Assembly (NCBI RefSeq): GCF_028293835.1
Contig: NZ_JAQGNX010000011.1
Coordinates: forward strand, 1-64,000
DNA from: Pseudomonas sp.
Lineage (GTDB): Bacteria; Pseudomonadota; Gammaproteobacteria; Pseudomonadales; Pseudomonadaceae
Direction: 5' to 3'
DNA length: 64,000 nucleotides
The position numbers and the translations under genes were made by a program. Positions 26,579 through 34,938 of the stretch are shown one piece after another. The first letter of the stretch is position 1, and every line of letters starts with the position of its first letter. A model generated the notes under the pieces. It was not told the DNA's origin, did no database searches, and saw only the letters and a program-made list of their open reading frames with translations.

Positions 26579-26600
26579 AGGACCTCCCAGATCTACCACA

Positions 26601-26846
26601 TTACTCAGCAGCAGTTTCTTCTGCAGCAGGAGCTTTGGTAGCGCCGAATGCACCGAAACGCGACTTGAACTTGTCGACGCGGCCGCCGATATCAAGAGTC
26701 TTCTGCTTGCCGGTGTAGAATGGGTGGCACTCGTTGCACACGTCAAGGCTCATTGGCTTGGCGAGGTTGGAACGAGTGTGGATCACATTGCCGCAGCTGC
26801 AAGTCGCGACAATGGCTTCGTATACTGGATGGATATCAGCTTTCAT
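26601..26846 (-). CDS. rpmE: 50S ribosomal protein L31 (zinc-binding form)
   Basis: A ribosomal large-subunit protein, part of the bridge to the 30S head. The 81 residues include four zinc-ligand cysteines, C16-x-C18 and C37-x2-C40, so this is the C+ form that zinc-limited cells replace by a cysteine-free paralogue. A longer frame upstream is open, but [11 protein letters not shown] from ATG 26846, with GAGGAA before it, is the true N-terminus. It is divergent from priA. Confidence 0.97.
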   Translation of the reverse strand: MKADIHPVYEAIVATCSCGNVIHTRSNLAKPMSLDVCNECHPFYTGKQKTLDIGGRVDKFKSRFGAFGATKAPAAEETAAE

Positions 26847-26968
26847 GGGTATTTCCTCGGCTAGCGTGCCGCCACTCAACATGATTGTTGAATACCGCAC
26901 GTAATTAGGCTGCGGATACTACCAGACAAATCCTAATACGCAAGCGGACGTTAAAACCGGTCGTCTGC

Positions 26969-26974
26969 TAAGAT
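26969..26974 (+). promoter_or_regulatory. Candidate extended -10 promoter for priA
   Basis: TGCTAAGAT is an extended -10 element (TGn plus five of six TATAAT positions), about 40 nt upstream of the priA GTG in the 166-nt rpmE-priA gap. On the opposite strand a weaker TTGTCT-N16-TAATTA may serve rpmE. Confidence 0.4.
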
Positions 26975-27012
26975 CGCCGCTTCGTCATAGTCCGTTACAG
27001 AGAACCCTCCGC

Positions 27013-29232
27013 GTGCCCGACGCCATTTTGCGCCTCGCCCTGCCCTCGCCGCTCAGACGTTTATTCGACTATCGCGCTCCCGCTGGAGTACTGCGCAGCG
27101 CGCTACAGCCCGGCATGCGGGTCAGGGTGCCGTTCGGTCGCCGGGAAATGATCGGCATCTTGATCGAGGTGGTTGACCACAGCGAGGTGCCCGCCGAGAA
27201 GCTAAAACCCGCTGTCGCTATCCTGGACAACGAAGCGCCGCTGCCGCCGTCGTTGTTCAAGCTGTGCCTGTGGACCGCGCAGTATTATCAGCACAGCCTT
27301 GGCGACACCTTGAGCTGGGCATTGCCGGTACTGTTGCGTCAGGGCGAACCGGCCGAGTCTCGCCAGGAACGCTTCTGGCAGGCGGCGCCCGGCGCCAGTC
27401 TCGATGACCCGCGTATCGCCCGAGCGCCCAGGCAACGTGAAGCTTTAACCACCTTGGCGCAGCACCCACACGGGGTTGCACATCAACTGCTGAGCAAATT
27501 GATGCTCAACCGCGAAAGCCTCAATTTGTTACTGGCCAAAGAGATGGTGCAGGTGGAAGTGCGGCGCCATGCGCCCACCGAGCGCCACGAACGTTGGCTG
27601 GCGCAACCAGAGTTGCCGCTGAACCCGGAACAGCGAGCCGCGTATGAAGCCATTCGTGCGGGTTTCGACAGTTTTCACGGGTTTCTGCTGGCGGGCGTTA
27701 CCGGCAGCGGCAAGACCGAAGTCTATCTACAGCTGATCCGCGAAACCCTGGAAGCCGGCAAGCAGGCATTGGTGCTGATTCCCGAGATCAACCTCGGCCC
27801 GCAAACCCTGGCGCGCTTCGAACAACGCTTCAACGCGCGCATTGCGCTGGTGCATTCTGCTGTCAGTGATCGCGACCGCCTCGACGCCTGGCTCGCTGCG
27901 CGGGATGGCGAGGCCGACATCATTATCGGAACTCGATCCGCACTGTTCACGCCGATGAAGAATCCCGGGCTGATTATCATCGACGAAGAACACGACGGTT
28001 CATATAAACAGCAGGAGGGCCTGCGCTACCACGCACGGGATCTGGCGCTGGTCCGAGCGCGGCAGGAAAACATTCCGATTGTGCTGGGCTCAGCCACGCC
28101 ATCCCTGGAAAGCCTGCACAACGCCTACACCGGTCGCTACGGCTTATTAAGGCTGAATCAGCGAGCGGGCGGCGCCCAGCAACCGAAATTCCTGCGTTTG
28201 GACGTGAAAAGTCGTCCGCTGGACAGCGGAATTTCCGGGCCGATGCAGCAAGCTATCGGTCAGACGTTGGCGGCGGGGCAGCAAGTATTAGTGTTCCTCA
28301 ACCGCCGTGGGTTTGCGCCAACGCTGCTGTGTCACGACTGCGGCTGGCTGTCAGAATGCCCGCGCTGCGATGCTCGAATGACCGTGCACCAGCGTTCCGG
28401 CGAACTGCGCTGCCACCATTGCGGCCACGTCGAGCGCACGCCGCGACGCTGCCCGTCGTGCAGCAAAGTTGATTTGCGTCCGGTGGGCGCAGGTACTGAG
28501 CGCGCGGAGGAACGCCTGGGCATTCTGTTTCCTGACTTCCCCGTGCTGCGGGTCGATCGTGACAGCACCTCACGCAAAGATGCCATGAACCAGTTGTTCG
28601 CCACCATCCAACGCGGGCAGCCGTGCATTTTGGTAGGCACGCAAATGCTCGCCAAAGGGCATCACTTTCCGCGGGTAACGCTGGTGTCGATTCTGGACGC
28701 TGACGGCGGGCTGTTTTCCGGTGATTTCCGCGCCAGCGAGCGCATGGCGCAGTTAATCGTCCAGGTGGCCGGGCGAGCCGGGCGTGCGGAAGAACCTGGA
28801 AGAGTGATCATCCAGACGCATCTGGCTGATCACCCGCTGCTGATTCAACTCACCGAGCAAGGCTATTTTGCGTTCGCCGAACAGGCATTGAGTGAACGCC
28901 GCGCCGCTGGCCTGCCACCGTTTTCGCATTTGGCATTGTTAAGGGCAGAAGCCCACAAACCAGGACAGGCCGAAGGTTTTCTGGACATTGCGTGCACTGA
29001 AGCCGAACGCTTGCTGACTGAAATGAACCTGGGCGGCATCGAGCTACTGGGCCCGGTTCCTGCCCCGATGGAACGCCGCGCCGGACGCTACCGCGCACAA
29101 CTTTTGCTGCAAGCCAGCGCCCGCGCGCCGCTGCATCGACTGCTCAGCGCATGGTTACTGGCGCTTGAACAAATGCCCAGTGGCCGACAAGTGCGCTGGT
29201 CGCTGGACGTGGATCCGGTGGATCTGTATTGA
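27013..29232 (+). CDS. priA: Primosomal replication restart helicase
   Basis: Recognises stalled forks and D-loops, unwinds the lagging arm and loads the primosome. The 739-residue protein has the N-terminal 3-prime DNA-binding domain, Walker A GVTGSGKTEVY (228-235), a DEEH box (324-327) and the two-zinc insert with eight cysteines (CHDCGWLSECPRC...CHHCGHVERTPRRCPSC). The GTG start is supported by the family N-terminus PDAILRLALPSPLRRLFDY. It is divergent from rpmE and upstream of argS. Confidence 0.97.
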   Translation: MPDAILRLALPSPLRRLFDYRAPAGVLRSALQPGMRVRVPFGRREMIGILIEVVDHSEVPAEKLKPAVAILDNEAPLPPSLFKLCLWTAQYYQHSLGDTLSWALPVLLRQGEPAESRQERFWQAAPGASLDDPRIARAPRQREALTTLAQHPHGVAHQLLSKLMLNRESLNLLLAKEMVQVEVRRHAPTERHERWLAQPELPLNPEQRAAYEAIRAGFDSFHGFLLAGVTGSGKTEVYLQLIRETLEAGKQALVLIPEINLGPQTLARFEQRFNARIALVHSAVSDRDRLDAWLAARDGEADIIIGTRSALFTPMKNPGLIIIDEEHDGSYKQQEGLRYHARDLALVRARQENIPIVLGSATPSLESLHNAYTGRYGLLRLNQRAGGAQQPKFLRLDVKSRPLDSGISGPMQQAIGQTLAAGQQVLVFLNRRGFAPTLLCHDCGWLSECPRCDARMTVHQRSGELRCHHCGHVERTPRRCPSCSKVDLRPVGAGTERAEERLGILFPDFPVLRVDRDSTSRKDAMNQLFATIQRGQPCILVGTQMLAKGHHFPRVTLVSILDADGGLFSGDFRASERMAQLIVQVAGRAGRAEEPGRVIIQTHLADHPLLIQLTEQGYFAFAEQALSERRAAGLPPFSHLALLRAEAHKPGQAEGFLDIACTEAERLLTEMNLGGIELLGPVPAPMERRAGRYRAQLLLQASARAPLHRLLSAWLLALEQMPSGRQVRWSLDVDPVDLY

Positions 29233-29257
29233 GATCGATCACTTTAACTTGCCCCCC

Positions 29258-29357
29258 TGTAGGAGCTGCCGAAGGCTGCGATTGGCTGCGCAGTAGCCAT
29301 AAATAGACGGCATTGAAGTCCCTTAAGCCCTTATCGCAGCCTTCGGCAGCTCCTACA
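29258..29357. repeat. Inverted pair of 24-nt REP arms between priA and argS
   Basis: Arms at 29258-29281 and 29334-29357 are perfect inverted copies of each other (beginning TGTAGGAGCTGCCGAAGG) with 52 nt between them. The same arms, identical over 24 nt, occur at 39512-39613. This is the TGTAGGAGCTGCCG family of REP pairs (BIME-like). The rest of the gap 29233-29482 holds the argS ribosome-binding site. Confidence 0.85.
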
Positions 29358-29482
29358 AGGAATGCGCCAAAGGTAACCGCATGTCCATCGTGGTTGGCAA
29401 GCTCGCCATCGCAACGGATAATGCCCTCTTTTTTCACCAGCGCATTCGAGCGCCGCCGCGCTTGCGGTCGGAAGAGAGCCCC

Positions 29483-31219
29483 ATGAAAGACACCATTCGC
29501 CAGTTGATCCAACAAGCCCTGACCCAACTCGTCAACGAAGGCGTGCTGCCTGAAGGGCTGACCCCGGCGATTCAGGTGGAAAACGTTCGGGATAAAACCC
29601 ACGGTGACTTCGCCAGCAATATCGCGATGATGCTGGCCAAACCCGCTGGCATGAAGCCTCGTGACCTGGCGGAAAAACTGGTCGCAGCGCTGCCTGCCGA
29701 TCCGCAGGTCAGCAAAGTCGACATCGCAGGTCCGGGCTTTCTCAACTTCTTTCAAAACACGCAGGCGCTGGCTGCCCGCCTCGACATCGCACTGGCCGAT
29801 CCGCAGCTGTCAGTGCGCAAAGTCGGCGCCGCTCAACGGGTAGTCGTCGATTTATCGGCGCCGAACCTGGCCAAAGAAATGCACGTTGGCCATTTGCGCT
29901 CGACGATCATCGGCGACGGCGTGGCCAATGTGCTGGAATTCCTTGGCGACACCGTGATTCGCCAGAACCACGTGGGCGACTGGGGCACGCAGTTCGGCAT
30001 GTTGCTGGCCTATCTGCAGGAAAAACCTGCGGCCAGCGACGAACTGTCTGACCTGGAAAACTTTTACCGCGCCGCAAAACAACGCTTCGACGAATCTGAA
30101 GAGTTCGCCGAGCGCGCCCGTGGTCTGGTGGTCAAGTTACAAGCAGGTGATCCTGATTGCCTGGCGTTGTGGGCACACTTCAAGGACATCTCCTTGCTGC
30201 ACTGCCAACAGACCTACGAACGTCTCAACGTCAAACTGACGCCTGGGGATGTCATGGGCGAAAGCGCCTACAACGACGATTTGCCAAACGTCATCAGCGA
30301 CCTTAAGACAGCGGGTCTGCTGGTTGAAAGCAACGGCGCGCAGTGCGTGTTCCTTGAAGAATTCAAAACCGCCGAAGGTACGCCGCTGCCGGTCATCGTG
30401 CAGAAAAACGGCGGTGGTTACCTGTATGCCACCACTGACCTGGCGGCCATCCGTTACCGCAGCAACGTGCTGAAAGCAGACCGCGCCCTGTATTTCGTCG
30501 ACCAGCGCCAGGCGCTGCACTTTCAACAAGTGTTCGAAGTCGCACGCCGTGCCGGTTTCGTGACCAACGGCATGCAGATGGAACACATGGGCTTCGGCAC
30601 CATGAACGGCGCCGATGGCCGCCCGTTCAAAACCCGCGACGGTGGCGTCGTGAAGCTGGTCGACCTGCTCGATGAGGCCGAAGACCGCGCTTACACATTG
30701 GTCAAGGAAAAGAACCCGGAAATCGCCGAAGACGAATTGCGCAGCATCGCCAAGGCAATCGGTATCAGCGCGGTGAAGTATGCCGACCTGTCCAAACACC
30801 GCACCAGCGACTACAGCTTCAACTTCGACCAGATGCTCAGCTTTGAAGGCAACACCGCGCCCTATTTGCTATATGCCTACACCCGCGTGGCGGGTGTTTT
30901 CCGCAAGCTGGGCAAACCGTTCGACGCGACCCAGGGTCAGATCGTCCTTGAAGCGCCGCAAGAGCAAGAGTTGGCAGCACGCCTGGCACAGTTCGGTGAA
31001 ACCCTGAATAACGTCGCGGAGAAAGGCACGCCTCATGTACTGTGCGCGTACATCTACGACCTGGCGGGGCTGTTCTCCAGCTTCTACGAGAACTGCCCGA
31101 TTCTGGGCGCCGAGAACCCGCAACAACAGCAAAGCCGTCTGCGCCTCGCCGCGCTGACTGGCCGCACCCTCAAGCAAGGCCTGGAACTCTTGGGTCTGGA
31201 TACTCTGGAGCGCATGTAA
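29483..31219 (+). CDS. argS: Arginyl-tRNA synthetase
   Basis: Charges tRNA-Arg. The 578-residue class I enzyme has the N-terminal Add-1 domain that binds the tRNA D-loop, the HIGH-type motif HVGH at 134-137 within [15 protein letters not shown], a KMSK region replaced by FKTRDGG as in many ArgRS, and the alpha-helical DALR anticodon-binding domain ending LDTLERM. An open frame extends upstream to 29381, but ATG 29483 follows GGAAGAGAG and starts with the usual MKDTIRQLI. Confidence 0.96.
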   Translation: MKDTIRQLIQQALTQLVNEGVLPEGLTPAIQVENVRDKTHGDFASNIAMMLAKPAGMKPRDLAEKLVAALPADPQVSKVDIAGPGFLNFFQNTQALAARLDIALADPQLSVRKVGAAQRVVVDLSAPNLAKEMHVGHLRSTIIGDGVANVLEFLGDTVIRQNHVGDWGTQFGMLLAYLQEKPAASDELSDLENFYRAAKQRFDESEEFAERARGLVVKLQAGDPDCLALWAHFKDISLLHCQQTYERLNVKLTPGDVMGESAYNDDLPNVISDLKTAGLLVESNGAQCVFLEEFKTAEGTPLPVIVQKNGGGYLYATTDLAAIRYRSNVLKADRALYFVDQRQALHFQQVFEVARRAGFVTNGMQMEHMGFGTMNGADGRPFKTRDGGVVKLVDLLDEAEDRAYTLVKEKNPEIAEDELRSIAKAIGISAVKYADLSKHRTSDYSFNFDQMLSFEGNTAPYLLYAYTRVAGVFRKLGKPFDATQGQIVLEAPQEQELAARLAQFGETLNNVAEKGTPHVLCAYIYDLAGLFSSFYENCPILGAENPQQQQSRLRLAALTGRTLKQGLELLGLDTLERM

Positions 31220-31220
31220 G

Positions 31221-31916
31221 TTGGCTGTTAAGAAAAAACCTGCTCCCAAGCGCGGTGCCAGCCGTTATCAGGCACCGGCAAAGAAGCCGATTCCGGGATG
31301 GTTGTGGCTGGTGATTGGCCTTTCGGTTGGCGCTTTCGTGGTTCTGCTGATGAAGATTGGGCCTGGTGGCGCTGACGTCAAGCGCGTCAAGGAAGAGACC
31401 AAAGCTGCAAAAATCGCCGAAGCCAACAAGGCGCCCCCAAGCCCCCAAGCGCCGGCAAAACCAAAATACGATTTCTATACCTTGTTGCCTGAGTCGGAAG
31501 TCATCGTGCCCAACGAAGCGGTGCCGGAGAAAACCCCACCGATTGTTGCGCCAATCGTGGCACCGGTCACGCCGGAACAGGCGGCGAAAATTGATACCGC
31601 TCGTGCTCAGGCGGCATTGAGCGGTGTAACCCCGCCTCCGGCGCCACCGGTGGTAAAACCGGGACCCGCTGCGGTGACCAGGTTCTTCTTGCAGGCCGGT
31701 TCGTTCCGCAAAGAAACCGACGCCGATAAAGTTCGCGCCCAGATCATTTTGCTGGGCCAAGCCGTGCAGGTCGAGTCCGGCACGGTGAAGGATGAAACCT
31801 GGTTCCGCGTACTGGTCGGCCCGTTCAGCAATCGCGAACAACTGACCATTGCCCAGAAACAATTGGCTGGCAGCGGCTTTAGCAATTTGTTGTTACAACA
31901 GCGCCAGGGTAAATAA
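31221..31916 (+). CDS. SPOR-domain inner-membrane protein (FtsN-like architecture)
   Basis: A 231-residue bitopic protein: a basic cytoplasmic tail (AVKKKPAPKRGASRY), a transmembrane helix (PGWLWLVIGLSVGAFVVLLM), a Pro/Ala-rich periplasmic linker and a C-terminal SPOR domain (FLQAGSFRKETDADKVRAQI). SPOR domains bind denuded glycan at the septum, so a part in cell division is likely. FtsN itself is distant in sequence; family and position (after argS, before hslV) match the small Pseudomonas SPOR protein. The TTG start lies 1 nt after the argS stop, so it is probably coupled to argS. Confidence 0.88.
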   Translation: MAVKKKPAPKRGASRYQAPAKKPIPGWLWLVIGLSVGAFVVLLMKIGPGGADVKRVKEETKAAKIAEANKAPPSPQAPAKPKYDFYTLLPESEVIVPNEAVPEKTPPIVAPIVAPVTPEQAAKIDTARAQAALSGVTPPPAPPVVKPGPAAVTRFFLQAGSFRKETDADKVRAQIILLGQAVQVESGTVKDETWFRVLVGPFSNREQLTIAQKQLAGSGFSNLLLQQRQGK

Positions 31917-31933
31917 ATCACCGTTTGACACAT

Positions 31934-32072
31934 CTGTAGGAGCCAACATGTTGGCGAGGCTAACCACTGACACACCGCGTCAGACCTCTCGCCAACAAGT
32001 TGGCTCTACAGGCTAGAGGCCTGATGCGGTGTGCCGGGTATGCAGCCTCGCCAACAAGTTGGCTCCTACAGC
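31934..32072. repeat. Three-unit REP cluster upstream of hslV
   Basis: Three palindromic units lie in alternating orientation: CTGTAGGAGCCAACATG at 31934, then two inverted units with CGCCAACAAGTTGGCTC at about 31990 and 32048. The cores match the single palindrome at 2114-2133 and the pair at 61473-61555. The cluster ends about 45 nt before the hslV heat-shock promoter. Confidence 0.85.
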
Positions 32073-32118
32073 GGATCGTGATCCGCCTGCGGAAGCGGTC
32101 ACCATTCATCCCCCACGG

Positions 32119-32145
32119 TTGAAATGCCCATCCCCACCCCCATAT
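32119..32145 (+). promoter_or_regulatory. Sigma-32 heat-shock promoter of hslVU
   Basis: TTGAAA (32119-32124) and CCCCATAT (32138-32145) are spaced by 13 nt, an almost exact fit to the RpoH consensus CTTGAAA-N11-16-CCCCATNT. The site lies 47 nt before the hslV start codon. HslVU is a classic RpoH target, so site and gene agree. Confidence 0.88.
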
Positions 32146-32191
32146 GAGTTTCCACTAGGGCATTTTCGCCCCGCTGCGTGGAGACTCTCCT

Positions 32192-32722
32192 TTGACCACC
32201 ATCGTTTCAGTGCGCCGTAACGGCAAAGTCGTCATGGCCGGCGACGGCCAGGTTTCCCTCGGCAATACCGTCATGAAAGGCAACGCGAAAAAAGTGCGCC
32301 GCCTGTATCACGGCCAAGTGATTGCCGGTTTTGCGGGTGCCACCGCCGACGCCTTTACTCTTTTCGAACGTTTCGAAGGCCAACTCGAGAAACATCAGGG
32401 CCATCTGGTTCGCGCCGCCGTTGAGCTGGCGAAAGAATGGCGCACCGATCGTTCACTTAGCCGCCTTGAAGCCATGCTTGCGGTGGCCAACAAAGACGCC
32501 TCGCTGATCATCACTGGTAACGGTGACGTTGTTGAGCCCGAAGATGGGCTGATTGCCATGGGTTCTGGCGGCGCTTTCGCGCAAGCCGCCGCCCGCGCCC
32601 TGCTGATGAAGACCGAATTGTCCGCACGCGAGATTGCCGAAACCGCATTGGGCATTGCTGCAGACATCTGCGTATTCACCAACCACAACATCACCATTGA
32701 GGAGCAGGACCTCGCCGACTAA
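32192..32722 (+). CDS. hslV: HslV, proteolytic subunit of the HslUV protease
   Basis: The threonine protease of the ATP-dependent HslUV (ClpYQ) complex, a two-ring dodecamer in the cytoplasm. The 176-residue protein starts MTTIVSVRR; removal of Met exposes the catalytic Thr. The GDGQVSLG and [11 protein letters not shown] motifs are present. The start codon is TTG, required to place Thr at position 2, with GGAG before it. A heat-shock promoter lies just upstream and hslU follows after 66 nt. Confidence 0.97.
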   Translation: MTTIVSVRRNGKVVMAGDGQVSLGNTVMKGNAKKVRRLYHGQVIAGFAGATADAFTLFERFEGQLEKHQGHLVRAAVELAKEWRTDRSLSRLEAMLAVANKDASLIITGNGDVVEPEDGLIAMGSGGAFAQAAARALLMKTELSAREIAETALGIAADICVFTNHNITIEEQDLAD

Positions 32723-32788
32723 ACCGTTTCCCTGGCCGCTTTTGTGCGCGGCGTGAACGCTTTTTTCAGCTAGAGGACCGCCACTATC

Positions 32789-34126
32789 ATGTCTATGACT
32801 CCCCGCGAAATCGTCCACGAACTCAATCGCCATATCATTGGTCAAGACGATGCCAAGCGCGCCGTCGCTATCGCCTTGCGCAATCGCTGGCGTCGTATGC
32901 AGCTGCCCGAAGAGCTGCGTGTTGAAGTGACACCGAAAAACATTCTGATGATCGGCCCGACCGGTGTCGGCAAAACCGAGATCGCCCGTCGTTTGGCGAA
33001 GCTGGCCAACGCGCCGTTCATCAAGGTCGAAGCGACCAAGTTCACCGAAGTGGGTTACGTCGGCCGTGACGTCGAGTCGATCATTCGTGACCTGGCCGAT
33101 GCTGCGATCAAGCTCCTGCGTGAGCAGGAAATGGCCAAGGTTCAGCACCGTGCCGAAGACGCTGCCGAAGACCGCATTCTCGACGCGTTGTTGCCGCCTG
33201 CACGTGTGGGCTTCAACGAAGATGCCGCCCCGGCCTCCGACTCCAACACTCGCCAGCTGTTTCGCAAACGCCTGCGCGAAGGTCAGTTGGATGACAAGGA
33301 GATTGACATCGAAGTCTCCGAATCCATCGGCGTCGACATCTCCGCGCCGCCTGGCATGGAAGAGATGACCAACCAGTTGCAAAGCCTGTTTGCCAACATG
33401 GGCAAGGGCAAAAAGAAAAGCCGCAAGCTCAAGGTTAAAGACGCGCTGAAACTGGTGCGCGATGAAGAGGCTGGCCGTCTGGTCAACGAAGAAGAGCTCA
33501 AGGCCAAGGCGCTGGAAGCCGTTGAACAGCACGGCATCGTGTTCATCGATGAGATCGACAAAGTTGCCAAGCGCGGTAATACCGGCGGCGTCGATGTGTC
33601 CCGTGAGGGTGTGCAACGTGACCTGCTGCCGTTGATTGAAGGCTGCACCGTCAACACCAAGCTGGGCATGGTCAAGACCGATCACATCCTGTTCATCGCG
33701 TCAGGTGCGTTCCACTTGAGCAAGCCGAGCGATCTGGTGCCGGAGTTGCAAGGTCGCTTGCCAATCCGCGTGGAACTCAAAGCCCTGACGCCGCAAGACT
33801 TCGAACGCATCCTCAGCGAACCGCACGCGTCATTGACCGAGCAGTACCGCGAGCTGCTGAAGACCGAAGGCCTGAACATCGAGTTCTTGCCGGACGGCAT
33901 CAAGCGCATCGCCGAGATCGCGTGGCAGGTCAACGAGAAAACCGAGAACATCGGTGCCCGCCGTTTGCACACCTTGCTTGAGCGGCTACTTGAAGAGGTG
34001 TCTTTCAGCGCCGGGGACCTGGCCTTGGCCCAAGGCACAGAGACCATTCGCATCGACGCCGAGTACGTCAACAGCCACTTGGGCGAACTGGCCAAAGACG
34101 AAGACCTATCGAGGTATATTTTGTAA
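32789..34126 (+). CDS. hslU: HslU, ATPase subunit of the HslUV protease
   Basis: Clp/Hsp100 unfoldase that feeds substrates to HslV. The 445 residues include Walker [10 protein letters not shown] (56-64), an inserted I-domain (about 110-240), Walker [11 protein letters not shown], a sensor-2 region ([13 protein letters not shown]) and the C-terminal tail EDLSRYIL that inserts between HslV subunits to activate it. Transcribed with hslV. Confidence 0.97.
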   Translation: MSMTPREIVHELNRHIIGQDDAKRAVAIALRNRWRRMQLPEELRVEVTPKNILMIGPTGVGKTEIARRLAKLANAPFIKVEATKFTEVGYVGRDVESIIRDLADAAIKLLREQEMAKVQHRAEDAAEDRILDALLPPARVGFNEDAAPASDSNTRQLFRKRLREGQLDDKEIDIEVSESIGVDISAPPGMEEMTNQLQSLFANMGKGKKKSRKLKVKDALKLVRDEEAGRLVNEEELKAKALEAVEQHGIVFIDEIDKVAKRGNTGGVDVSREGVQRDLLPLIEGCTVNTKLGMVKTDHILFIASGAFHLSKPSDLVPELQGRLPIRVELKALTPQDFERILSEPHASLTEQYRELLKTEGLNIEFLPDGIKRIAEIAWQVNEKTENIGARRLHTLLERLLEEVSFSAGDLALAQGTETIRIDAEYVNSHLGELAKDEDLSRYIL

Positions 34127-34128
34127 GT

Positions 34129-34212
34129 CAGCCACAAGCGGCAAGCTACAAGCGGCAAGCTGGATTGCGATCCTCTTGTAGCTTGCGGCTTGCGGCTTGC
34201 AGCTTTAAGCTG
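34129..34212. repeat. Palindromic repeat between hslU and the DUF971 gene, CAAGCGGC type
   Basis: Inverted arms built of CAAGCGGCAAGCT units (34129-34161 and about 34175-34212) flank a short loop. The right arm ends only 5 nt before the DUF971 start, so it occupies the place of the ribosome-binding site. The outer CAGCCACAAGC is shared with the repeat at 8337-8433. Confidence 0.6.
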
Positions 34213-34217
34213 CCGTT

Positions 34218-34595
34218 ATGCCCAAACTCCCTACTGCTATCAATCTGCACAAAGCCTCGAAAACCTTGACGCTGAAATACGCGCCCGATGAGGAGTACCA
34301 CTTGCCCGCCGAGTTTTTGCGGGTGCACTCACCCTCGGCTGAGGTACAGGGGCATGGTCATCCGATTCTGCAATTTGGCAAGCTGGGTGTCGGCCTGAGC
34401 AAAGTCGAACCGGCCGGGCAGTACGCACTAAAATTGACCTTCGACGACGGCCATGACAGCGGACTGTTCACTTGGGAATATCTGTACCAACTGGCGCAAC
34501 GCCAAGAGCAGCTGTGGGACGATTATCTTGCAGAATTAAAAGTGGCTGGCAAAACCCGCGACCCCTCCGAGCAAATCATTAAGCTGATGCTCTAG
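34218..34595 (+). CDS. DUF971 / gamma-butyrobetaine-hydroxylase-like N-terminal domain protein
   Basis: A 125-residue single-domain protein. The region LHKASKTLTLKYAPDEEYHLPAEFLRVHSPSAE and the end FDDGHDSGLFTWEYLYQL are typical of DUF971, a small fold also found at the N-terminus of gamma-butyrobetaine hydroxylase. In bacteria, members are often near iron-sulphur or protease genes, but no activity is established from sequence. It sits between hslU and phaC1, as in P. aeruginosa. No clear Shine-Dalgarno is seen because a palindromic repeat lies directly upstream. Confidence 0.85.
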   Translation: MPKLPTAINLHKASKTLTLKYAPDEEYHLPAEFLRVHSPSAEVQGHGHPILQFGKLGVGLSKVEPAGQYALKLTFDDGHDSGLFTWEYLYQLAQRQEQLWDDYLAELKVAGKTRDPSEQIIKLML

Positions 34596-34712
34596 CTCAA
34601 CCTTTTGCTCTTTTAGGGCGACCATTCTAATTCTGTTTGTTCCAATGCTCCCCGCACAGGCCAACGAATGGCCTGCTTGCGATTTTGTGAAATCTCGGGT
34701 AACCAATGATTC

Positions 34713-34728
34713 TGGCAAGCTCCCTGCA
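34713..34728 (+). promoter_or_regulatory. Candidate sigma-54 promoter upstream of phaC1
   Basis: TGGCAAG-CTCC-CTGCA matches the RpoN consensus TGGCACG-N4-TTGCA with the invariant GG and GC exactly placed. It lies about 210 nt before the phaC1 ATG, within the 343-nt gap 34596-34938 that otherwise shows nothing I can name. A sigma-54 site before phaC1 has been proposed in other pseudomonads and fits nitrogen control of PHA synthesis. Confidence 0.6.
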
Positions 34729-34938
34729 TTTAATTTACGCAGAACCAGATCGTGCACATACGTAACGAATGAAGTCCCGCTGCCGCGTTTCGTTCTCGGC
34801 TTTTTCGTTCATGTGCAGGCCAACTGGAATACTTGTTTAGCCATCATCGATCACCCGAGCAGCAGTATTGGGATGTACCTGTGTAAGTGCTTTCGCAGGG
34901 AGGCTCAGTACTCGTCTCAGGACAATGGAGCGTCATAG

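Noticed and set aside
31934..32072. CRISPR-like array
   Set aside because: The three units alternate in orientation, spacers differ in length, the units are palindromic REP elements and no cas genes are present.
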